NCBI GenBank assembly: GCA_947495575.1
Contig: CANLZL010000008.1
Location: forward strand, 1-64,000
Reading direction: 5' to 3'
DNA: 64,000 nucleotides
Source of the DNA: an uncultured Nioella sp.
GTDB lineage: Bacteria > Pseudomonadota > Alphaproteobacteria > Rhodobacterales > Rhodobacteraceae
Position 1 is the first letter of the stretch. Each line of letters starts with the position of its first letter. Made by a program: the position numbers and the translations under genes. Shown here piece by piece: positions 47,840 to 55,337 of the stretch. Under the pieces are notes generated by a model, which saw nothing but the letters and a program-made list of their open reading frames with translations, was not told the DNA's origin and made no database searches.

Positions 47840-48625
47840 ATGACAGAAACGCTCCCGCCCAAAACCAAAAAGACCGGACAGACCTATTCCGTGCCTGCAT
47901 TGGATAAGGCGTTGGATGTCATCGAATTACTCAGTGAGCACGCTGAATCCATGTCGCAGGCCGAAATCGCACGTGCTTTGGATCGGTCAACAAGCGAAAT
48001 TTTCCGCACGCTTTCTGCCTTGGAACATCGCGGGTATATCCGGCGGACCCTCGCGGGCCAGTACCGCATGACACTGAAGCTTTATGAACTCAGCCGCGGC
48101 TGGTCACCCTATGACGAGCTTTTGCGCGTGGCACAACCTGTCATGCGGCGTTTATCGGACGAGGTTGGCGAGACCTGTCACCTGACCACGCTCCGTGATG
48201 GGCAAATCGTGGTGATTGCACAGCATGAGGCCCCCAAAGCCCTGCGCCTGTCGGTTGAGGTGGGATCGCGGCATTCTCCCCTTGCGACGACGTCCGGGCG
48301 GATCATCCTCGCCGCCATGCAAGAGGAAGAGCGTGACCGGTTCCTGACGGATTACACAGATTTCCACGCCCTGCCCGAGGAATTCCAAAACAACTTCCTC
48401 ACCCGTGTCCGTTCGGTCGCTGAACGCGGATATGAAATCGCGGATGGAGAACGCTTTGTCGGTGGTCTGGATGTCGGTGTGCTGATCGGCACCGATCATA
48501 GCCAGATCAAAGCCGCGCTGATTGTGGCCACCTTGCAAAGCGCCCATGGACCGGACCGAAACCAGATTCGAGAGGCCGTCATCCGGTCCGGCGCAGAAAT
48601 CACCGAGCTGATCGCGCTCGATTAA
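47840..48625 (+). CDS. IclR family transcriptional regulator
   Basis: A 261-residue regulator: winged helix (about 15-80, ALDKALDVIELLSEHAESMSQAEIARALDRSTSEIFRTL) and an IclR ligand domain (about 90-255, with GSRHSPLATTSGRIILAAM and VLIGTDHSQIKAALIVA). It lies between transporter and dehydrogenase genes and is the probable regulator of this catabolic cluster. Confidence 0.93.
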   Translation: MTETLPPKTKKTGQTYSVPALDKALDVIELLSEHAESMSQAEIARALDRSTSEIFRTLSALEHRGYIRRTLAGQYRMTLKLYELSRGWSPYDELLRVAQPVMRRLSDEVGETCHLTTLRDGQIVVIAQHEAPKALRLSVEVGSRHSPLATTSGRIILAAMQEEERDRFLTDYTDFHALPEEFQNNFLTRVRSVAERGYEIADGERFVGGLDVGVLIGTDHSQIKAALIVATLQSAHGPDRNQIREAVIRSGAEITELIALD

Positions 48626-48648
48626 CGATCATCCTCAAGGATACTGAC

Positions 48649-49710
48649 ATGACCTTCAACCAGACCTGGCCGAAGCCCACCAATCCGCGCCCGATCGTCA
48701 TTATCGGCGCTGGCGGCATCGTGGTCGACAGCCATTTGCCGGCCTATCAACAGGGCGGCTACGAGGTGGTCGGGATCTGGAATCGGAGCCCAGAGCGCGC
48801 GCATAAAGTGGCCAAGCAGTTCGGAATTCCTCATGTTTTTGATACCCTTGACGAGGTGGCAGACCAAAAGGATGTAATCTTTGACGTCGCCACCAGTCCG
48901 CAAGTGCATGTCGATATGCTCAACGTCCTTCCCGATGGCGCAGCGGTTCTTCTACAAAAACCTATGGGGCTGGATCTGCAAGTCGCCGACGAAATTCTGG
49001 CCACTTGCCGTCGAAAAAACCTGAACGCTGCTGTCAATTTCCAGTTGCGCTTTACGCCGATGATGCTGGCCGTTCGGGACGCCATGTCCAAAGGGTTCTT
49101 TGGCCAGATGACCGAGATTGAGGTTCACCTGAACCTTGTGACACCCTGGAATCTTTTTCCCAATTTGCAGGGTGATCCGCGGGTCGAGATTGTGGCGCAT
49201 TCGATCCATTATATCGACCTCATTCATAGTCTTGTCGGCACCCCAAAAGGGTGCTTTGCACGTAGTTTTTCGCACCCTGACAGCATGCTGACTGACACTC
49301 GCACAACGGCCATTTTGGAATATGACACCGATCTGCGCGTCACTCTCTCGATAAATCATCATCATGATTTCGGGCGTTCACACCAGGACAGCGCGATCCG
49401 GTTCGAGGGCGACAAAGGCGCGGCCGTGGTCAAATTGGGGGTGTTGTTGGATTACCCGCGCGGCGAACCAGATGAGCTTTGGATGGGCCAGCGCGGTGGT
49501 CCGTTAAAACAAGTGCCACTATCAGGGTCTTGGTTCCCAGACTCCTTTGAACTCATCATGCATAACATGCAGCGTTTTGTTGCAGGCCAAGATGACCAAC
49601 TGATGACTTCGGTCGAGAGCGCATGGACAACCATGGCCATTGTCGAAGCCTGCTATGCCTCATCCACTCGACCATGCGAACCAGTTCCAACCCTGCCAGT
49701 GGAGGCGTAA
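48649..49710 (+). CDS. Gfo/Idh/MocA family oxidoreductase
   Basis: A 353-residue NAD(P)-dependent dehydrogenase. The Rossmann domain begins IVIIGAGGIVVDSHLPAYQQGGYEVVGIWNR; LLQKPMGLDLQVADEIL contains the conserved lysine of the EKP-type motif (here QKP), and VEIVAHSIHYIDLIHSLVG contains the histidine pair of the active site. Members oxidise sugars, sugar phosphates or inositols. The context predicts a sugar imported by the upstream ABC transporter. Confidence 0.92.
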   Translation: MTFNQTWPKPTNPRPIVIIGAGGIVVDSHLPAYQQGGYEVVGIWNRSPERAHKVAKQFGIPHVFDTLDEVADQKDVIFDVATSPQVHVDMLNVLPDGAAVLLQKPMGLDLQVADEILATCRRKNLNAAVNFQLRFTPMMLAVRDAMSKGFFGQMTEIEVHLNLVTPWNLFPNLQGDPRVEIVAHSIHYIDLIHSLVGTPKGCFARSFSHPDSMLTDTRTTAILEYDTDLRVTLSINHHHDFGRSHQDSAIRFEGDKGAAVVKLGVLLDYPRGEPDELWMGQRGGPLKQVPLSGSWFPDSFELIMHNMQRFVAGQDDQLMTSVESAWTTMAIVEACYASSTRPCEPVPTLPVEA

Positions 49711-49712
49711 AG

Positions 49713-50045
49713 ATGGAGCGCAAAGGCTTTGTCATTCGTGTCAAACCCGCTGATATGGACCGCTATAAGGAGGTGCACGCTGCGGTTTGGCCTGAAGTGT
49801 TAGACAAGATACGGGATTGCAATATCCGCAATTATTCGATTTTTCTGCATGAACCCGAATTTCTGATGTTTGGCTATTACGAATATCACGGCCAAGATCA
49901 CGCCGCCGATATGAACAAAATGGCTGAGCACGCAAAGACACAAGAATGGTGGGATTTGTGCAAACCCATGATGGAGCCCTTGGATAGCCGCGCCGAGGGT
50001 GAGTTTTGGGCCGAAATGGATCGCATATTTCTGATGGAAAGCTGA
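49713..50045 (+). CDS. L-rhamnose mutarotase family protein
   Basis: A 110-residue ferredoxin-fold protein like RhaM: KGFVIRVKPADMDRYKEVHAAVWPEVLDKI with the conserved histidine, NYSIFLHEPEFLMFGYYEY and EWWDLCKPMMEPL near the end. The family interconverts alpha and beta anomers of L-rhamnose or L-fucose. GGAGG lies just before the ATG, and the gene follows the dehydrogenase by two bases. Confidence 0.93.
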   Translation: MERKGFVIRVKPADMDRYKEVHAAVWPEVLDKIRDCNIRNYSIFLHEPEFLMFGYYEYHGQDHAADMNKMAEHAKTQEWWDLCKPMMEPLDSRAEGEFWAEMDRIFLMES

Positions 50046-50054
50046 ACGACAAAA

Positions 50055-51212
50055 ATGACGACGGATCACCTCCCCCTACATGGCCTCTTGGTTATCGACC
50101 TTTCGCAATTTTTGGCCGGACCCTATTGTTCGCTCAGGTTGCAGGACCTTGGCGCGCGGGTGATCAAGATCGAGCGTCCAGATGGCGGCGACTTGTCTCG
50201 TCAACTTTACCTGTCCGACACGATGGTAGACGGCGACAGCACGATCTTTCACGCCATCAATCGTGGAAAGGAAAGCCTGGCACTGGATCTTAAGGACGCC
50301 ACAGACATGGCCTCGCTCAAGAAACTGATCTCGCAGGCAGATGTCGTCATCCAGAACTTTCGACCCGGCGTGATCGAACGCCTTGGCCTGAGCTATCCTG
50401 ATGTCAAAGCCTTCGCGCCGCATATCGTTTATGGCTCGGTCTCTGGCTATGGGCCAGATGGACCATGGGTGAAGTTTCCCGGGCAGGATCTGTTGGCGCA
50501 AGCGCGTTCAGGCGTCATGTGGCTAAACGGCAATTCAGATGACGGCCCGGTTCCGTTTGGTCTGGCGGTGGCCGATATGTTTGCGGGCGCAAACCTTGCC
50601 CAAGGCATCCTTGCGGCATTGGTTCGGAAGGGTATTACAGGAACAGGCAGCCTGATCGAGACCAGCCTTTTGGAAAGCATGGTTGATTTCCAATTTGAGG
50701 TTTTGGCAACTCATCTCAATGATGGTGGTCGCCCTCCGCAACGCTCAAAGTACCGCTCGGCCCATGTCGGATTGTCGGCCCCCTACGGCGTATATCCGAC
50801 CGAGGACGGTTATCTGGCCATCGCGATGACGCCGATCAGCCATTTGGCTGAGTTGCTGGAAATCGCAGACCTACACTCTTATGCGGATCGGCCCGAAACT
50901 TGGTTTAGCGAACGGGATGAGATCAAGCGGCTGATTGCGGCCCAACTCTTTCAAAGACCGACCCAGCACTGGCTGGATCGCCTTCAGCCGCACGACATCT
51001 GGTGCTCAAAAGTTCTGGATTGGACCGAATTCCTGCAAGAAGACGCGTTCCACAACCTCGACATTATCCAGAAAGTCGAAAACCAACGCGGCACGCCGTT
51101 GATGCTGACACGATCCCCTTTACGGGTGAACGGTGAGCGCAGCCGGTCGTCCACTGCCGCACCGGAAATCGGTGCACAATCCAGTCGTCTGCGCAAAGAA
51201 TTCTCACTTTGA
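50055..51212 (+). CDS. CaiB/BaiF (family III) CoA-transferase, second copy
   Basis: A 385-residue paralog of the CoA-transferase at 42361: LVIDLSQFLAGPYCSLRLQDLG, VIQNFRPGVIERLGLSYP, GSVSGYGPDGPW and [18 protein letters not shown] with the catalytic aspartate. It starts 9 bases after the mutarotase stop and ends the operon. The downstream sequence changes to AT-richer, decayed DNA within about 150 bases. Confidence 0.92.
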   Translation: MTTDHLPLHGLLVIDLSQFLAGPYCSLRLQDLGARVIKIERPDGGDLSRQLYLSDTMVDGDSTIFHAINRGKESLALDLKDATDMASLKKLISQADVVIQNFRPGVIERLGLSYPDVKAFAPHIVYGSVSGYGPDGPWVKFPGQDLLAQARSGVMWLNGNSDDGPVPFGLAVADMFAGANLAQGILAALVRKGITGTGSLIETSLLESMVDFQFEVLATHLNDGGRPPQRSKYRSAHVGLSAPYGVYPTEDGYLAIAMTPISHLAELLEIADLHSYADRPETWFSERDEIKRLIAAQLFQRPTQHWLDRLQPHDIWCSKVLDWTEFLQEDAFHNLDIIQKVENQRGTPLMLTRSPLRVNGERSRSSTAAPEIGAQSSRLRKEFSL

Positions 51213-51351
51213 GCTTTCTGCCATCCAAGGCATGAGCGTGAACTCGCAAAAATTTTCGGGTTGGCCGGCATTCATCCGTATTGTTGAAACCCCCTCCTAA
51301 AGGTGGCTTTCGGCGATTGTTCATAAAGAACGATCTTGCGGCTCGTGACGA

Positions 51352-51837
51352 ATGGACTTCCGAAATTTACCAGTTTACCAAAACGCAAGATACTATGACC
51401 CCGAACTCGCAAGGTTCATACAACCAAATTGGTTCGAAGTCACAGAACCAGGCGTCGGGACGAATAGGTAGGCGTACAGCTTCAATGATTCTATCAATTT
51501 GATGGATCCGGGCGGGAATAGCGTTTTTACAAGAGGACTATTCCGATCGTGCGTACGGTCAGCAGCCGGAAGAACGACCGCCATAGTTCGACGTGCAAGA
51601 AACTTCACTTCGAACATCCCAGCAGCACAACGAATTACTACTGACCTGATGACCCAAATGGACAATCTTCAAACACTTAATGATGCCTTTTCGGGAAATT
51701 GGGTCAGATCGCGGTTGGTTTGCGCCCCGCCGTCGATTTCGCATTTTTTTGCTCGATCCCAGATGGTAGAGCGAGCCGTGAGGCGGGCAGAGCTCGCTCT
51801 GGGCGCATTGGAAAGACAGGGGAGCTTAAGAGTGTAG
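51352..51837 (+). pseudogene. RHS/YD-repeat core fragment, disrupted
   Basis: The frame read from 51352 encodes YQNARYYDPELARFIQPNWF and then GVGTNR, a TAG stop at 51469-51471 and AYSFNDSINLMDPGGN, i.e. the RHS-associated core where NRYAYSFND is expected. The TAG thus replaces the tyrosine codon. Upstream RHS repeats are missing, and similarity just before 51352 seems to shift frame. Downstream the same frame runs to TAG at 51837. This is the tip of a large RHS toxin gene left behind after deletion and mutation. Confidence 0.72.
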
Positions 51838-52139
51838 ATTCCCGGTATTCAAGCTGGATAGAGGCACATCATTTAATTCCTGTAGAACTACTTGACATGC
51901 CTGCTGTACAGGCTGCACTTGAAGGAGGATTTCGCTTTAATGGGTTAGAAAATGGAGCCGCGGTAATTGGCCGACATGGCCCAAATCCCGGATACTCGAA
52001 CAGAATTCGGCAAATGATAGAGGAGATTCAGGAAAAATTCCCAGATGCAACACCCGACGAATTTGCGGATATGTTGAGGCAACTGGCAGCGGATGAGGCT
52101 GAAGATATTGTCGAAAATGGTCAAAGGCTATGGGATTAG
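51699..52139 (+). pseudogene. AHH-nuclease toxin domain of a broken RHS protein
   Basis: This frame has no good start (TTG at 51699) and overlaps the RHS-core frame, so the two are likely joined by a frameshift near 51750-51837. From about 51846 it encodes SSWIEAHHLIPVELL, with the A-H-H triad at residues 56-58, and RHGPNPGYSNRIRQMIEEI, with a further conserved histidine. This is the pattern of the predicted AHH/HNH nucleases at the C-terminus of polymorphic toxins. The domain itself looks intact to the stop at 52139. Confidence 0.65.
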
Positions 52140-52747
52140 AGGAGAGGAAATTGCCTGTATATTTTCGCTGCCGGAATGCAAGCCACTTTGCGCCTGTTGA
52201 TGGAGGACCTTACCCATTTGATCTGGAACGAAGTGACGCAATTGAGGAAGCTTCAAGCTGGGAAATGGGCCATCAGATTCCAAAAAAAACGCTCACTCTT
52301 CGAAGCTCTGGAAATCAAATAATTTTTAAGCCCTGGAATCGATGTTTCGTAGATCATGTGCGTAGCTCATTCAACAATGGTTCTAATACATGAACCACTA
52401 TACAAACGTATAGGTGGCGACACTCGATTTTTAGGTGCGCAAATCAGAATTGTGAATGTCACGGCACTTGATCGGCCCGAAAAGAAATTCCCATTTGTTG
52501 TGTTTTTTTGCATGAGAGTTTTCATACTCGTGACTTCAACTTGGATTATTCAGATAGCGTTTTTCGAATTATTCGAAATTCAGAGATAAGGAAGAGATTT
52601 GGGGAATTGGCTGCCGGAATCGCGGTCTCGCCACTCGGTGAATTCGGTGAGGAATGTGAAATAAGAGATTTTGATGAATATAGAGAAATTTTTAAGGGAT
52701 TGAAGATGAGATATTCTGTTGTGCCACTTTCAATTTCGTTCAATTAA
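52130..52747 (+). pseudogene. Frameshifted immunity gene of the RHS toxin (Imm43-like)
   Basis: The ATG at 52130 overlaps the toxin stop, the usual place for an immunity gene. Protein-like sequence continues through two frame changes: frame one (LPVYFRCRNASHFAPV, KKTLTLRSSGNQIIF) to about 52375; frame two (YKRIGGDTRFLGAQIRIVNV) to a T7 run at 52502-52508; then frame one again (HTRDFNLDYSDSVFRIIRNS) to the stop at 52747. The GN-with-TLRS pattern recalls Imm43-type immunity proteins, from memory. The gene is inactive unless the frameshifts are sequence errors. Confidence 0.5.
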
Positions 52748-53291
52748 CCTGTCAGTAGTGGCCTGTTCACTATTCTTGGAAATTTGCTTGTTGATCATTC
52801 AATTTTGAGGGAACTCTCTAGTGACTTTCCCTCTGGTTTGGTCATTGACCCATTTCCTATTCCTGTAACTTTTTAGTTTTTATTGGCAAGATCGCGTAGG
52901 TTTTCCCGCTCTATGCATTGATACACCGCATGTGAAAAGTATGTTTGGCAGGTCATGCGAATAGAGGTCTTGAAGGAGCTACGCCAAAAACCCTCACCCC
53001 TTCACCAAAACCACGCTCCCGCTCCCGGGCTGGGACAGCACGGTCCCAATCCCACGCACCCTTTCCCCCTCAACCCATAAAACCAAAAACACCCGCCGCG
53101 ACGCGCGGGTGGCCCACTCGGCCGGGACCTGAGACACCAAACCCTCCCTCTCGCCCGGCACCCCCGTCACTGGTGAACTCCATCCTTCTGTAACTGCGAG
53201 AAAAGCGTTGATTTACGCTCCAGACATTTGCAGGGTCGAGAGCCACACGTTCTTCGGTGGCAATGGTCTCCTGTAACGAGAGCGCTGGCTC
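52748..53291. other. Gene-poor stretch with one relic
   Basis: No convincing intact gene is seen. 52748-52990 is AT-rich and featureless. 52994-53212 on the minus strand holds an open frame discussed separately. 53213-53291 shows nothing recognisable. Confidence 0.5.
52994..53212 (-). pseudogene. Possible C-terminal gene relic
   Basis: A 72-residue open frame without an ATG, bounded upstream by a stop at 53213-53215. It reads like genuine coding sequence: AFLAVTEGWSSPVTG, VPAEWATRASRRVFLVLWVE and GTVLSQPGSGSVVLVKG before the stop. Local GC is much higher than on either side. I do not recognise the family. It may be the end of a gene whose front was lost with the island. Confidence 0.35.
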
Positions 53292-53525
53292 CTAATTCCA
53301 CGAGCCGCCCTCCGCCACGCGCTGCTGGAGCCGACGGACGTCACCCAGCAGGTTGTCACGTAACCTGCGGGCCCTGGGCAGACGACGTGTGCGCAGCCCT
53401 CTCGTGATGGATTTCATCATCGGTTTGCCGTCCCGAGGATTGGGCATGCCGACCAATGAGTCGGGTGTCGGAAACCGGAACACCCAGCTCCTACCCGGAC
53501 CACGAGGCTGCTTGAGGTATCGCAT
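53292..53525 (-). pseudogene. N-terminal fragment of a tyrosine integrase
   Basis: The 77-residue frame starting MRYLKQPRGPGRSWVFRFPTP, with a later RRLPRARRLRDNLLGDVRRLQ, matches the N-terminal DUF6538-like segment that precedes the core-binding domain of many alphaproteobacterial phage and island integrases. It stops after GSWN with no catalytic domain downstream. It lies about 95 bases beyond the 3' end of tRNA-Ser and reads away from it, the classic position for an island integrase. Confidence 0.55.
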
Positions 53526-53618
53526 GTCTTCCCTAACGTCCTCGCTGTTGACCACTTTGGACAACGCTCGATTGGGCATCACGGAAATTAACTTACAGAA
53601 TCAACATGTTATGTGTGG

Positions 53619-53708
53619 TGGCGGAGACGAAGGGATTCGAACCCTCGAGACGGTTTCCCGCCTACTCCCTTAGCAGGGGAGCGCCTTCGACCACTCGGCC
53701 ACGTCTCC
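53619..53708 (-). tRNA. tRNA-Ser (anticodon GCT)
   Basis: The 90-base gene reads GGAGACGTGGCCGAGTGG at its 5' end (53708), with the loop CTGCTAA placing anticodon GCT at 53674-53672, a long variable arm typical of serine tRNAs, a GGTTCGAATCC T-arm, the acceptor end CGTCTCC, discriminator G and an encoded CCA at 53619-53621. The 7-bp acceptor stem pairs perfectly. Confidence 0.96.
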
Positions 53709-53899
53709 GCTGGCGGGTTTAACCGGCTAGAACCATGGGAACAAGGCTAAAAACATTGCAGAAGTAAGGAAATTCATCAAAAGGGCTTTTGTGCCAACTG
53801 CGCAGAACAGCGCAAGAACACGCATAGGATGTTGGCAAGAATCCAGCAACAACGTTCACCAATCGTTTCATTGCCAATTGCGGAAATCGAAAGACATCT

Positions 53900-54220
53900 T
53901 CACTGGTCGTAGAACTCAGGCCTTTGGTGACGCACGATTTCCAACCCATCTGGCGCAGCAATATCGTGCTTGATCAGCCATTCGCGATTCTCAGTCCAGA
54001 AGTCCCGCGCGCCGTGATATTGGGGTTGGGCGACTGTTCTTAGCTGCCACTGAAAGTCGTCCGGCAATTCTGGACTGACCTCAATTGCAAGTCCCGACAA
54101 GACTTCACAGAACGCAATCGGGATCGCATCAACCTCGCCGCCGGAAGAGGCATCGGCCTCTTGGATGAGGTTGCGTAGATCTTTGGGAACTTGACGGGAC
54201 CATTGCATGAGAGGGACCAT
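53900..54220 (-). CDS. Hypothetical protein
   Basis: An open frame of about 106 residues whose second half looks like real protein: VPKDLRNLIQEADASSGGEVD, IPIAFCEVLSGLAIEVSPELP, WTENREWLIKHDI and IVRHQRPEFYDQ. It is rich in acidic residues with no membrane segment. The start is uncertain, since no ribosome site precedes ATG 54220 or 54208 and the frame is open to 54301. It may be truncated like its neighbours. I do not recognise a family. Confidence 0.4.
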   Translation of the reverse strand: MVPLMQWSRQVPKDLRNLIQEADASSGGEVDAIPIAFCEVLSGLAIEVSPELPDDFQWQLRTVAQPQYHGARDFWTENREWLIKHDIAAPDGLEIVRHQRPEFYDQ

Positions 54221-54409
54221 GTACGGAGAGCAATGGCCCAAGCCTACCCTACGCACTAGTCCGGTCGAAGGGCCGCTACGTAGCCGCAATGCCGAATTCA
54301 TCTAGGGTGCAGCTAAAGCCCGCAAAGAGCCCATAGTACCTGATGCTGCATGGTTCTTGGATAGTAGCTTCGCGCACAAACCAGAGTCCGGAAGGTTCTC
54401 TGACCGCCC

Positions 54410-54663
54410 TTGATTGCCTCTGAATTCCACCTGTCCGGCTCCAGGCTGAGGTTCGGCATCTATCTGGTGATCGTGGTCGAGATGAGCCAGATCACCCCAC
54501 CGGTGGGCTTCAACCTCTTCGTGATCCAGGGGATGACCCAAATGACATCCTGCGGATCGCCAAGGCGGCGTTCCTGTTCTTCTTGCTGTTGCTGGTCGGC
54601 GTCCTGCTGATCTGCATCTTCCCGCAGATCGTTACATTGTTGCCGCAGCTGATGTCGGGTTAA
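54410..54663 (+). pseudogene. TRAP transporter large permease (DctM) C-terminal remnant
   Basis: The frame from 54410 encodes LVIVVEMSQITPPVGFNLFVIQGMT, the near-invariant last helices of DctM-type TRAP permeases. After GMT a frameshift near 54543 moves the homologous reading to NDILRIAKAAFLFFLLLLVG and IFPQIVTLLPQLMSG with a stop at 54661-54663. The first about 350 residues are absent. Confidence 0.75.
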
Positions 54664-55180
54664 TGCGAGGCCGCAGCGCGGCTGGCCTGATCATATTGCC
54701 TGGACAGGGCACGCAGGCTGGCCGCGATGTCGCGCATTTCGTCGCCGGTGATATCGAGATGGGCCAAGCCATCCAGGAAACACCGCTCGCGCACATTGCG
54801 ATAGGCCTCGCAAAACCGATCACCCTCGGTAGACGCTAAGAAAAACACTTCCTTGCCGCGCTTATCCGATGTCAGAAACTGCATCTTCATCAATTTGCGC
54901 AACGCATAATTGACCGTATGTGTGTCCTCGATATTGAGAAGAAAACAGATATCGTTCAGCCGCTTGTCGCGACCGCAGTGATTGACATTATGCAGAACCA
55001 AAATCTCCACCGGCGACAACGCCTCATTGCCGGCCGCGGCCATGCATTGGGTCATCCAGCGCGAAAAGACGTCATAGGCGATGATCATCCATATTCGACT
55101 TCAGACGCCTCCCAGCCTTCACTCTCGGCCAGATGATGGGACGAAACAATGGGACACTTAGATAGGCGGTGCACGGACAT
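54660..55180 (-). pseudogene. MarR-like winged-helix regulator with N-terminal frameshift
   Basis: The main frame (54660-55088, 142 residues from MIIAYDVFSRWMTQC) has a MarR-type winged helix: SPVEILVLHNVNHCGRDKRLNDICFLLNIEDTHTVNYALRKL. Family members continue upstream. Here the N-terminal part lies in another frame, from ATG 55180 (MSVHRLSKCP, then SSHHLAESEGWE, SEVEYG) and ends at a TGA (55085-55087) right where EYG should join MIIA. A small indel therefore splits the gene. A shorter product starting at ATG 55088 might still be made. Confidence 0.6.
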
Positions 55181-55337
55181 ATCGACTAATCTCTCAAAAT
55201 GCCGACATTAAGCATGTAAAACACTGCTGAAATACCCAGTTTTTGTCTTTAATACCGGGAAAGGGGAATTTCGCCTGATCGGGGACCGAATGTGATCTAT
55301 ATCGAAACCGCGCCCAAATAAAAGCAAGAGGCACAAG

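Noticed and set aside
51281-51502. 73-residue frame from MLKPPPKGGFRRLF
   Set aside because: It ends inside the RHS core in a different frame from the recognisable RHS residues; at most its first part is a frameshifted piece of the RHS remnant.
52945-53193. 82-residue proline/serine-rich open frame on the plus strand
   Set aside because: Its composition (runs of P, R and T) is that of an antisense shadow; the minus-strand frame in the same place looks more like protein.
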